Of a DNA stretch of 64,000 nucleotides, positions 46,813-54,324 are shown in pieces. The notes under the pieces were generated by a model. It saw nothing but the letters and a program-made list of their open reading frames with translations, was not told the DNA's origin and did no database searches. A program made the position numbers and the translations under genes. Numbering within the stretch: position 1 is the first letter of the stretch; the number at the start of each line of letters is the position of its first letter. This DNA is from Millionella massiliensis (lineage in GTDB: Bacteria; Bacteroidota; Bacteroidia; Bacteroidales; Rikenellaceae): NCBI RefSeq assembly GCF_900104655.1, contig NZ_FNWD01000002.1:248001-312000 (forward strand). Direction: 5' to 3'.

Positions 46813-47454
46813 ATGTCTTCCAATCTGGAGCGTTACATCATTGATCATATTTCACCTGAAGATCCCGTACTGACCGAACTCGACCGGCAAACCCATTTGC
46901 GTGTCATTCAGCCGAGAATGTTGTCGGGGCACCTGCAGGGCCGTCTGCTGGAGATGTTTACGGCCATGGTGCGCCCGCAGTATGTGTTGGAGCTGGGAAC
47001 CTTCACCGGTTATTCGGCTATTGCGATGGCGCGCGGCCTGGAGCGTCCCGAGGCGGTGCTGCATACGGTGGAGGTGAACGACGAACTGTACGATTTTGCG
47101 GCCGAATATATCGAAAAGGCCGGACTGAGGGACCGGATTGTGCAGCATATTGGTCCGGCACTGGAGGTGGTACCGCAGTTAGGGCTGGTTTTCGATCTGG
47201 TCTTTATTGACGCCGACAAGCGGGAGTATCCCGACTATTTTCGGATGTTGCTGGATGGTGGCTATGTGCGTTCCGGAAGTATTATTTTGGCTGATAATGT
47301 GTTGTGGAGCGGCAAAGTGGTAGAGGAGGTGGCCCATAACGACCGGCAGACACTGGGCCTTCTGGAGTTCAACCGCATCGTGCGCGACGATCCTCGGGTT
47401 GATCAGGTGATTGTCCCGTTGCGTGACGGACTGACGATTATCCGCGTAAAATAA
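46813..47454 (+). CDS. O-methyltransferase (SAM-dependent, catechol-OMT-like)
   Basis: 213 residues from ATG 46813, two bases after the peptidase stop (an upstream frame to 46774 overlaps that gene). The SAM motif LELGTFTGYSAIAMARGL (about 65-82) and FIDADKREYPDYF (the metal Asp) put it in the methyltransferase 3/COMT-like family. It transfers methyl from SAM to a hydroxyl group; the substrate is unknown. It ends the plus-strand operon, and its stop region overlaps the tail of the convergent zinc-permease gene by 17 bases. Confidence 0.9.
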   Translation: MSSNLERYIIDHISPEDPVLTELDRQTHLRVIQPRMLSGHLQGRLLEMFTAMVRPQYVLELGTFTGYSAIAMARGLERPEAVLHTVEVNDELYDFAAEYIEKAGLRDRIVQHIGPALEVVPQLGLVFDLVFIDADKREYPDYFRMLLDGGYVRSGSIILADNVLWSGKVVEEVAHNDRQTLGLLEFNRIVRDDPRVDQVIVPLRDGLTIIRVK

Positions 47455-48280
47455 CCCGCTTTCGGCGGCGTGAGACGGCCTGGATGAGTTTGATGATGCC
47501 GTAGGTAACCGCCAATGCTGCAATCGCAGCGGCACCCGACGGAATGTTGCTCTCGTAGCTGACGTAGAGCCCGATCCACGTTGCTGCTACGCCCACGACG
47601 CAAGACCCGACGGTGAGGCGTTTGTAGTTGCGGGTGAGTGTGCCGGCGATCACGGCGGGCATGGTGAGCAGCGACATCAGCAGTACGATTCCCATCGTTT
47701 TGATGTTCAGTACGATCGTTACGGCGATCAGCATCATCATCAGGTAGCTGATAAAGGTGACGGGCAGCTTCTGCGAGGCGGCGAACTCACGGTCGAATGC
47801 CGTGTAGACGATGGCGCGATAACAGAGACTGAAAAGCAGTATGAGGCTCAGGTCCAATGCGCCGAGCCACAGAAGGTTTGCCCCGTCCACCAGCAGAATG
47901 TTCCCGAACAGGAAACTCATCAGATTGGGGGCATATCCCGGCGTCAGAAAGACGAAAATAATCCCGATAGACATACCGAGTGACCAGAGAACGCCCGTTG
48001 CGGCATCTTCGCTGATTTTGCCCTTTCGGCTGAACAGTTCTATGCCGACGGCGGAACAGATGGCAAAAATCAGCGCTCCGAAGAGCGGATTGGCGCCGAG
48101 GTAGTAGGCGATGCCGATTCCGCCGAACGAGGCGTGTGTGATCCCGCCGCTCATGAAGACCAGTCGGCGTGACACGATATAGGTTCCGATCAGCCCGCAC
48201 GCAATGCCCGACAGCAGGGCGGCCAGGGCTGCGTTGCCCAGGAAACGGTAGGTGAATATCTCTTGCAGGAATTCGATCAT
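47438..48280 (-). CDS. znuB: Zinc (metal) ABC transporter permease, ZnuB-like
   Basis: 280 residues from MIEFLQEIFTYRF. Eight to nine membrane segments; the family motif VSRRLVFMSGGITHASFGGIGIAYYL (about 33-58) matches ABC-3 permeases. With the ATPase and binding protein upstream it imports zinc or manganese. Its ATG overlaps the stop of the ATPase gene (ATGA), so they are coupled. A basic C-terminus (SRRRKRVI) ends in overlap with the convergent O-methyltransferase gene. Confidence 0.9.
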   Translation of the reverse strand: MIEFLQEIFTYRFLGNAALAALLSGIACGLIGTYIVSRRLVFMSGGITHASFGGIGIAYYLGANPLFGALIFAICSAVGIELFSRKGKISEDAATGVLWSLGMSIGIIFVFLTPGYAPNLMSFLFGNILLVDGANLLWLGALDLSLILLFSLCYRAIVYTAFDREFAASQKLPVTFISYLMMMLIAVTIVLNIKTMGIVLLMSLLTMPAVIAGTLTRNYKRLTVGSCVVGVAATWIGLYVSYESNIPSGAAAIAALAVTYGIIKLIQAVSRRRKRVILRG

Positions 48281-49053
48281 CGGGATTCGTTCGATTTGCG
48301 GTCGCAACAGGCGCATCCGCGGTGTTGCGACAGGACGGTATGGGGTACCGGACCGTGCGAAATCAACTGGATCGGACAGTCATATTCTTGCAACTGTTCG
48401 GGGCTGATGATGTTCGACGGATGGTAGTGAAAACAGCGGTTGATGCAGACGATGCTCTTGACGTAACGGCTGATGGTGCCCAGGTCGTGCGAGACCATCA
48501 GAATTGCCATGCGGCGGTTCAATTCGGCAAGCAGTTCGTATAGCTCTTTTTCGAACTTGTTGTCTACGAAGGTCGTTGGTTCGTCGAGGATCAACAGTTG
48601 CGGGTCGGCAATCAGTGCGCGACAGAGCAGCACTCGTTGAAGCTCGCCGCCCGAAAGGCCGCCGATGGTGCGACCGGCCAGCCGACCGACTCCAATCTCG
48701 TGAAGCAGCCGTACGGCCCGTTCCCGGTCTTTCTTTCCGTAACGTCCGAAGAGGCCTTTTTCGGAGGCCAGTCCCGACATAACGACGTCCGTAACGGCAA
48801 TCGGAAAACTTTTGTCGATGCTTTTGATCTGCGGCAGGTAGCCCACGCGGAGTTTCGGGTCTGTGCGTTCGATCGTGCCGGCCAGCGGTACCAGTGCGCC
48901 GGTTAGCGTGCGGATAAAGGTGGTTTTACCTCCCCCGTTGGGCCCGATCACACCGATGTAGTCCCGCTCGCCGATGGTCAGGTCGATGCCGCTGACAATC
49001 GGATTTTCGCCGGGATAACCGACCGACAGATTTTTGATTCGGAGCAGTTCCAT
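48277..49053 (-). CDS. znuC: Zinc (metal) ABC transporter ATPase, ZnuC-like
   Basis: 258 residues. Walker A GPNGGGKTTFIR (about 37-48), the LSGGELQRVLLCRAL signature, Walker B LLILDEPT, and a C-terminal tail with Cys and His residues (CACCD). It powers metal import by the permease encoded next. The ATP-binding protein ends in a metal-like Cys-rich tail that is a little unusual for the family and might sense metal. It follows the binding-protein gene by 19 bases. Confidence 0.93.
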   Translation of the reverse strand: MELLRIKNLSVGYPGENPIVSGIDLTIGERDYIGVIGPNGGGKTTFIRTLTGALVPLAGTIERTDPKLRVGYLPQIKSIDKSFPIAVTDVVMSGLASEKGLFGRYGKKDRERAVRLLHEIGVGRLAGRTIGGLSGGELQRVLLCRALIADPQLLILDEPTTFVDNKFEKELYELLAELNRRMAILMVSHDLGTISRYVKSIVCINRCFHYHPSNIISPEQLQEYDCPIQLISHGPVPHTVLSQHRGCACCDRKSNESR

Positions 49054-49072
49054 GATTTTGTTTCGGGCTGTT

Positions 49073-49936
49073 CTATTCGTTCAGAATCACCTGAAGGGAG
49101 TCGGCAAGTCGGTACATGTTTGACAGCCAGTCCGGCGCCAGCGGGTCGAACTCTACGGCGTGTCCTCCAGGCAGTTCGCGGGCAATGGTTTGTGCGGCGG
49201 CATCGCTGGTCTGACGCTGGTAGAGCACCCCTTTTATCCCGAGGCGCTGCAGCGAGTCGACCAGCTGTTTCATCACCTTGACGCTGGGCTCTTTCCCCTC
49301 GTTCTCGATGGCAATCTGCCGGAGCCCGTAGTCGTTGGCGAAGTAGGTGAGTGAGGTGTGCCCGATGGCGAAGCTGTTGCGCTGCGCGCCGCCTAATGCC
49401 TGGCGGATATGGTTGTCGAGTGAATCGATCTGTGCAGCAAACTGTTCGGTACGCTGCTGAAATACCTGTGCAGAATCGGGATGCAGTTGCTGCAGTTGAG
49501 TGGCGATGCGGCCGCCCATCTGTTTGACGATGCGGGGCGATAGCCAGATATGCGGATCGACGCCATGGTGGTGGCCGTCGTGTCCGTGACTGCAGTGGCC
49601 GGCTACGGTTTCAACCCCTTCCGAAAGGTCGAGAATGACGGTATTCGGAGCGATGTCGCCGATCTTTCCGGCCAGCGCCTGTTCGAAGTCGATCAGTCCG
49701 GTCGAGATGTAGAGTCGGGCGTCGGCGAGGGCTTTGATCTGCTGTACGGTCGGTTCGTAACTCTCGGGCGAAGTGGTCTCGGGAACCAGCACTTCGACGC
49801 GGGTCCCGGGGCTGGCGATCTGCTCAACGACATATCGCAGTGGGGCGATCGATACGTATATTACTTCATCTTTCGGTTTGGATGATTGTCCGCAGGCAAC
49901 TAACAATAAGGATATTATCGGGATTAATTTTTTCAT
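49073..49936 (-). CDS. znuA: Zinc-binding periplasmic protein, ZnuA-like
   Basis: 287 residues; a lipobox-like LLLVACGQ suggests a lipid anchor. A His-rich loop (HCSHGHDGHHHGVDPHIW, about 114-131) sits at the typical ZnuA position, next to the ligand-bearing VDPHIWLSPR. The C-terminal NDYGLRQIAIENEGKEP region is standard for cluster A-I zinc-binding proteins. It captures zinc and delivers it to the ZnuBC-like permease. Zur-type control is likely but no Zur box was checked. Confidence 0.93.
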   Translation of the reverse strand: MKKLIPIISLLLVACGQSSKPKDEVIYVSIAPLRYVVEQIASPGTRVEVLVPETTSPESYEPTVQQIKALADARLYISTGLIDFEQALAGKIGDIAPNTVILDLSEGVETVAGHCSHGHDGHHHGVDPHIWLSPRIVKQMGGRIATQLQQLHPDSAQVFQQRTEQFAAQIDSLDNHIRQALGGAQRNSFAIGHTSLTYFANDYGLRQIAIENEGKEPSVKVMKQLVDSLQRLGIKGVLYQRQTSDAAAQTIARELPGGHAVEFDPLAPDWLSNMYRLADSLQVILNE

Positions 49937-49937
49937 C

Positions 49938-50426
49938 TTAGAACAGTTTTGCTCCGATTCGTTCCATCAGGGTTTCCAGTTGTGTGAGGTCTTCTTCGGA
50001 AAAGTCGTCGAGGCGGTCGCTGTCAATGTCGAGGACACCGAGCACTTCTCCGCTGGGAGCAAAGATGGGGATGACAATCTCGGACCGTGAGGCGGAACTA
50101 CAGGCAATATGGCCGGGAAAGGCATCGACGTCGGGAACGAGTTGGCTTTTGCGCTGTGCCCAGGCTGTTCCGCATACTCCTTTGCCGTGGCCGATCCGTG
50201 TGCAGGCCAGCGACCCTTGAAAGGGACCGAGCACCAGCCGGTCACCGATCACGCGATAAAACCCGACCCAGAAAAAACCGAAGGCTTCGCGCAGCGCGGC
50301 GGCCGTGTTGGCCATGTTGGCAATCGGATCGGTTTCTGCGGCTACGAGCGCCTCGATCTGGGGGAGCAGAGCAGTGTAGCGTGCTTTGCGGTCGTTGGTC
50401 TGTGGGAGGTTCAGTTGTTCTGCCAT
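49938..50426 (-). CDS. msrC: Free methionine-(R)-sulfoxide reductase (GAF domain)
   Basis: 162 residues from MAEQLNLPQ. A GAF domain with the fRMsr Cys pattern: GKGVCGTAWAQ and HIACSSASRSEIVIP. It reduces free methionine-R-sulfoxide with thioredoxin. It is the first gene of the zinc-transport operon, two bases before znuA; MsrC does not need zinc, so the link is probably oxidative stress or accidental. It has a candidate -7 box at 50445-50452. Confidence 0.9.
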   Translation of the reverse strand: MAEQLNLPQTNDRKARYTALLPQIEALVAAETDPIANMANTAAALREAFGFFWVGFYRVIGDRLVLGPFQGSLACTRIGHGKGVCGTAWAQRKSQLVPDVDAFPGHIACSSASRSEIVIPIFAPSGEVLGVLDIDSDRLDDFSEEDLTQLETLMERIGAKLF

Positions 50427-50444
50427 GGTTTCGCTTTGGAAAAA

Positions 50445-50452
50445 CAAAGGTA
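50445..50452 (-). promoter_or_regulatory. Candidate -7 box for the msrC-znuACB operon
   Basis: TACCTTTG on the minus strand matches the -7 consensus exactly and would start transcription about 12 bases before the msrC ATG. Its -33 region falls inside the stem of the tsf terminator, so the two elements may be coupled. No TTTG was found in the expected place. Confidence 0.4.
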
Positions 50453-50454
50453 AC

Positions 50455-50494
50455 GAAAAAAGCCGTTCTTTCCATGTGCGGAAAGAACGGCTTT
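50455..50494 (-). terminator. Terminator of tsf
   Basis: A 15-base-pair stem (50459-50473 with 50480-50494) with a six-base loop, followed on the minus strand by a T run (TTTTT to 50456), 45 bases after the tsf stop. It is a classic intrinsic terminator that ends the rplM-rpsI-rpsB-tsf block. Confidence 0.85.
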
Positions 50495-50538
50495 CAAAGG
50501 TTTCGAGCGGCGCAAGGGATTGTACCGCCCGATGAGAA

Positions 50539-51363
50539 TTAGTCGTTCAGCGAGAAGCGTTTGTAGGCTACGACGGTTGCTTCGGGGTTGGCGTTTTTGA
50601 TGAACTGGGCAACGGTGAGTTTGTTGTCTTTCACCAGAGCCTGGTTCAGCAGGGTAGATTCTTTGAGGAATTTACCCACTTTACCTTCGGCGATTTTGTC
50701 GAGCATGGCTTCGGGCTTGCCTTCGAGACGAGCCTGTTCGCGACCGATTTCACGTTCTTTTTCGAGGATGTCGGCGGGGCAGTCGTCTTTGCTGATCGAG
50801 ATGGGGGCCATGGCGGCAGCCTGCATGGCTACGTCGTGGGCAACTTCAGCGGGGATCTGGGCGTTGAAACCTACCAGGGTACCGAGTTTGTTGTTCATGT
50901 GAACGTAGCTGGCGCACTGAGTGGCTTCGATTTTGGCGTAGAACGAGAGTTCGATTTTTTCGCCGGTCTGGCCCGATTTTTCGGTTACCATCTCTTCGAC
51001 GGTCTGGTTGCCTACTTTGAGGGCTTTGAGCGAATCGAGGTCGGCAACGTCGTTTTTCACGGCGATGTCGAGCATTTCGTTCACGGTTTTGATGAACTCT
51101 TCGTTTTTGGCCACGAAGTCGGTTTCGCAGGCCAGGCAGATCATGTATCCTTTGGTGTCACCGTCGGTCAGGCGAGCGGCAACAACGCCTTCGGTAGCTT
51201 CGCGGTCGGCGCGTTTGCTGGCAACGAGTTTACCTTTTTCGCGGATGATGTCTTGGGCGCGGTCGAAGTCGCCGTTGGCTTCGGTCAGTGCTTTTTTGCA
51301 GTCCATCATGCCTGCGCCGGTCATTTTACGTAATTTGGCTACGTCTGCGGCTTTGATTTCCAT
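50539..51363 (-). CDS. tsf: Elongation factor Ts
   Basis: 274 residues from MEIKAADVAKLRKMTGAGMMDCKKAL, the conserved EF-Ts opening. The TDFVAKNEEF and YVHMNNKLGTLVGFN segments are typical. EF-Ts recharges EF-Tu with GTP in translation. It follows rpsB by 113 bases in the usual rpsB-tsf order. The length is normal for Bacteroidetes. The upstream frame to 51444 is not used. Confidence 0.98.
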   Translation of the reverse strand: MEIKAADVAKLRKMTGAGMMDCKKALTEANGDFDRAQDIIREKGKLVASKRADREATEGVVAARLTDGDTKGYMICLACETDFVAKNEEFIKTVNEMLDIAVKNDVADLDSLKALKVGNQTVEEMVTEKSGQTGEKIELSFYAKIEATQCASYVHMNNKLGTLVGFNAQIPAEVAHDVAMQAAAMAPISISKDDCPADILEKEREIGREQARLEGKPEAMLDKIAEGKVGKFLKESTLLNQALVKDNKLTVAQFIKNANPEATVVAYKRFSLND

Positions 51364-51476
51364 GGGTTGTGTCCTTTCTAAAGGGTTATTGGTTATATAC
51401 GTAACGTGCCGTGAGTGTCGTTTATTGCAACAGACTCCCGGCACGCTGACGCTGTCAATGTAAGTTGTATGGTCGC

Positions 51477-52316
51477 TTATTCAGCTGCGGTTTCGGAAGC
51501 TGTTTCTGCTTCGGTTTCGGCTACTGCTTCGCCTTCGCTGTCGGCAGCTTTGCGCGTGCGGGGACGTGCTTCTTTTTTAGCTGCGGCAGTGTTTTTAGCG
51601 GCTTCGGCTGCCTCTTTTTCTTTTTCCACCTTGCGTTCAGCGAGACCTTCCTGGATAGCTGCGGTTACGGTGTCGAGGATGACTGCGATCGATTTCGATG
51701 CGTCGTCGTTGGCCGGGATCACGTAGTCGATGTTGGTGGGGTCACAGCAAGTATCAACCATGGCGAACACCGGGATGTTCAGGCGTTTGGCCTCTTTCAC
51801 GGCGTTGGCTTCCTTCTGTACGTCGATGACGAACAGGGCGGCCGGCAGACGGGTCAGGTCGGCGATCGAACCGAGGTTCTTTTCCAGTTTGGCGCGCTGG
51901 CGAGCGATTTGCAGTTTTTCGCGTTTGCTGAAGTTGTCGAACGTGCCGTCGTTGCTGAGTTTGTCGATGGTAGCCATCTTCTTCACCGCTTTGCGGATGG
52001 TGGGGAAGTTGGTCAGCATACCGCCGGGCCAGCGTTCGGTTACGTAGGGCATTGCCACCGAAGCTACTTTTTCGGATACGATCTCTTTAGCTTGTTTTTT
52101 GGTGGCAACGAACAGGACTTTGCGTCCCGATTTTGCTATTTGTTTGAGTGCGGCGGCGGCTTCGTCGAGTTTCACCACGGTTTTGTGGAGGTCGATGATA
52201 TGGATCCCGTTCTTTTCCATGAAGATATAGGGAGCCATTTTGGGGTTCCACTTCCGTTTGAGGTGTCCGAAGTGTACGCCTGCCTCTAAAAGTTGATTGA
52301 AATCTGTTCTTGGCAT
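51477..52316 (-). CDS. rpsB: 30S ribosomal protein S2
   Basis: 279 residues. RTDFNQLLEAGVHFGHLKRKWNPKMAPYIF is the standard S2 start, and the RLPAALFVIDVQKEANAVKEA helix is present. A C-terminal tail of about 50 residues is Ala/Glu/Lys-rich (low complexity), longer than in E. coli but common in Bacteroidetes. S2 sits on the small subunit body and helps bind S1. The gene is 212 bases after rpsI and precedes tsf. Confidence 0.98.
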   Translation of the reverse strand: MPRTDFNQLLEAGVHFGHLKRKWNPKMAPYIFMEKNGIHIIDLHKTVVKLDEAAAALKQIAKSGRKVLFVATKKQAKEIVSEKVASVAMPYVTERWPGGMLTNFPTIRKAVKKMATIDKLSNDGTFDNFSKREKLQIARQRAKLEKNLGSIADLTRLPAALFVIDVQKEANAVKEAKRLNIPVFAMVDTCCDPTNIDYVIPANDDASKSIAVILDTVTAAIQEGLAERKVEKEKEAAEAAKNTAAAKKEARPRTRKAADSEGEAVAETEAETASETAAE

Positions 52317-52528
52317 TGTTTTGATTTTTAAAAATCTGTTTTAACTCTTTCGTCACCCGTGGGGTAGTGTCGTGTCTGCATCACGCAGAGATCGGCAGTC
52401 CTCTCGGGTTTTCCGCAGCTTATGCAACGAAGCGGTAGTACTGTATGGGTAGTCTGCGTTCGTTTGGGCCTACAGAGGGGCCGGTAACATAGGCTGTGCG
52501 ATGAGGATGGTGCGTAGGTCGCGTAGGA

Positions 52529-52924
52529 TTAACGTTTGCTGAACTGGAAGCGTTTGCGTGCGCCCGGACGACCCGGTTTCTTACGTTCTACGACGCGTGC
52601 GTCGCGGGTAAGGAAGCCGTGTTTTTTCAGTTCGGGGCGAAGCTCTGCGTCCATTTCGATCAGGCAGCGCGAAATCCCGAGGCGTGCAGCTTCGGCCTGT
52701 CCTTTGATACCGCCGCCGGTGAGGTTGATCTTGATGTCCACGCCTTCGGTGAGGTTGGTCACCATCAGCGGTTGTTTAACAACGAATTGGAAGATCTCCA
52801 GCGGGAAGTAGGTTTCGAGCGGACGGTCGTTGATCGTGATGTTGCCGCTTCCACCTGCGGTCAGGTATACGCGTGCAACGGCGGCTTTTCTGCGGCCTAC
52901 GGCGTTTACAACTTCTTGACTCAT
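52529..52924 (-). CDS. rpsI: 30S ribosomal protein S9
   Basis: 131 residues. NAVGRRKAAVARVYLTAG opens the S9 fold, and GGIKGQAEAARLGISRCLIE and the basic tail GRPGARKRFQFSKR are hallmarks; the tail contacts P-site tRNA. Its ATG shares one base with the rplM stop codon (TAATG), so the two are translated together. Confidence 0.98.
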   Translation of the reverse strand: MSQEVVNAVGRRKAAVARVYLTAGGSGNITINDRPLETYFPLEIFQFVVKQPLMVTNLTEGVDIKINLTGGGIKGQAEAARLGISRCLIEMDAELRPELKKHGFLTRDARVVERKKPGRPGARKRFQFSKR

Positions 52925-53379
52925 TATTTAATTTCGTTTAATTTGATGGTTTTGGGGCTTTGTGCCGTATGCGGGTGTTCTGCGCCTGCATAGACTTTCA
53001 GGTTGCCGAGGATAGCCGCTCCGAGACGGTTTTTGGGCAACATCCCTTTGACTGCTTTTTCGATGAGGAAGGTCGGTTTCTTGGCCAGGTAATCGGCGGG
53101 GGTGGCATAGCGTTGGCCGCCCGGATAGCCGGTGTGGCGGGTGTAAACCTTATCGGTCATCTTTTTCCCCGTGAGACGTACTTTGTCGGCGTTGATGATG
53201 ATGACGTTGTCACCGCAGTCAACGTGGGGAGTGTAGCTGGGTTTGTTCTTACCGCGCAGGATTTTGGCTACCTGCGAAGCGAGCCGGCCCAGCGCTGCGT
53301 CTGTCGCGTCGATGAGGTACCACTCTTTGTTGGCGGTCTCAGCGTTGACAGAGATGGTTTTGTAGCTTAATGACTCCAC
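52924..53379 (-). CDS. rplM: 50S ribosomal protein L13
   Basis: 151 residues. [25 protein letters not shown] is the L13 start; [20 protein letters not shown] and [11 protein letters not shown] are also present. L13 is an early assembly protein of the large subunit. First gene of the rplM-rpsI-rpsB-tsf block, with a clear promoter at 53446-53476. Confidence 0.98.
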   Translation of the reverse strand: MESLSYKTISVNAETANKEWYLIDATDAALGRLASQVAKILRGKNKPSYTPHVDCGDNVIIINADKVRLTGKKMTDKVYTRHTGYPGGQRYATPADYLAKKPTFLIEKAVKGMLPKNRLGAAILGNLKVYAGAEHPHTAQSPKTIKLNEIK

Positions 53380-53445
53380 TTTTCTACGTGTTTGTGTGTT
53401 AATACTGTGTTAGTTGTGACCCATTCCCATACTTTATGGGGCGTG

Positions 53446-53476
53446 CAAAGGTAAGAATTTTCCCTGATTTTACAAA
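53446..53476 (-). promoter_or_regulatory. Promoter of the rplM-rpsI operon
   Basis: On the minus strand a TTTG box (53476-53473), a 19-base spacer and TACCTTTG (53453-53446) match the Bacteroidetes consensus. Transcription should begin near 53439, giving a leader of about 60 bases before rplM. The -7 box is identical to that of greA. Confidence 0.75.
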
Positions 53477-53578
53477 TATTCCGTCATTTTGAATTGCTTC
53501 CCCTCGGGCGGGCGGTGATTTTTTCTCGATTTTTTTGGCTATCTTGCACGTTCCATTTACGACCGATCGTTTTTGATT

Positions 53579-54316
53579 ATGGCAAGATATTTCATCGAAC
53601 TGGCTTATAACGGAGCCGCTTACAACGGCTGGCAGCGTCAGCCCAATGCCCCTTCGGTTCAGGAAACTCTGGAAAAAGGACTCTCCATGTTGCTTGGTGC
53701 TCCCCACGAGATTGTCGGAGCGGGACGGACCGATACCGGAGTCCACGCGGCATTTGCCGTGGCGCATCTCGATACGCAGGTCGACCCCGGGCGGGTGCTG
53801 GCTCCCGAGTTTGTCTATCATCTGAATTGCGTATTGCCCAAAGATATTGCCGTACGACGGATATATGCTGTCCCGGACGATCGCCATGCCCGGTTCGATG
53901 CCCGGCGTCGGGAGTACAAATATTATATCACGACCGTTAAGGATCCCTTTGCGACCGGAACGGCCTGGCAGATCACCCAGCCGCTCGACGTGGATGCCAT
54001 GCAGACCGCTGCGGTATCACTGATGCGGTACGAAGATTTTACCTCCTTTGCCAAACTCCATTCGGATAATCGCACCAATATCTGCACGATTTACGGAGCC
54101 AACTGGCAGACCGAAGGCAGCCGGCTGATCTTTACGATAGCGGCCGACCGTTTTCTTCGGGGTATGGTCCGGGCCATCGTCGGGACGCTGGTCGATGTCG
54201 GACGGGGTAAAATGACCCCTCCACAGTTTTGCACGATCATTGAGAGTCGGGCACGGGCCGAGGCCAGTGCTCAGGCTCCTGCACACGGACTTTTTTTGAC
54301 TGACGTACAATACTAA
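53579..54316 (+). CDS. truA: tRNA pseudouridine synthase A
   Basis: 245 residues from ATG 53579 (a TTG two codons upstream is less likely). The TruA start RYFIELAYNGAAYNGWQRQP, catalytic Asp52 in GAGRTDTGVHA, and RFLRGMVRAIVGTLVDVGRGK are all present. It makes pseudouridine at positions 38-40 in tRNA. It is divergent from rplM and eight bases before a fucosidase gene. Confidence 0.97.
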   Translation: MARYFIELAYNGAAYNGWQRQPNAPSVQETLEKGLSMLLGAPHEIVGAGRTDTGVHAAFAVAHLDTQVDPGRVLAPEFVYHLNCVLPKDIAVRRIYAVPDDRHARFDARRREYKYYITTVKDPFATGTAWQITQPLDVDAMQTAAVSLMRYEDFTSFAKLHSDNRTNICTIYGANWQTEGSRLIFTIAADRFLRGMVRAIVGTLVDVGRGKMTPPQFCTIIESRARAEASAQAPAHGLFLTDVQY

Positions 54317-54324
54317 CCAAACTC

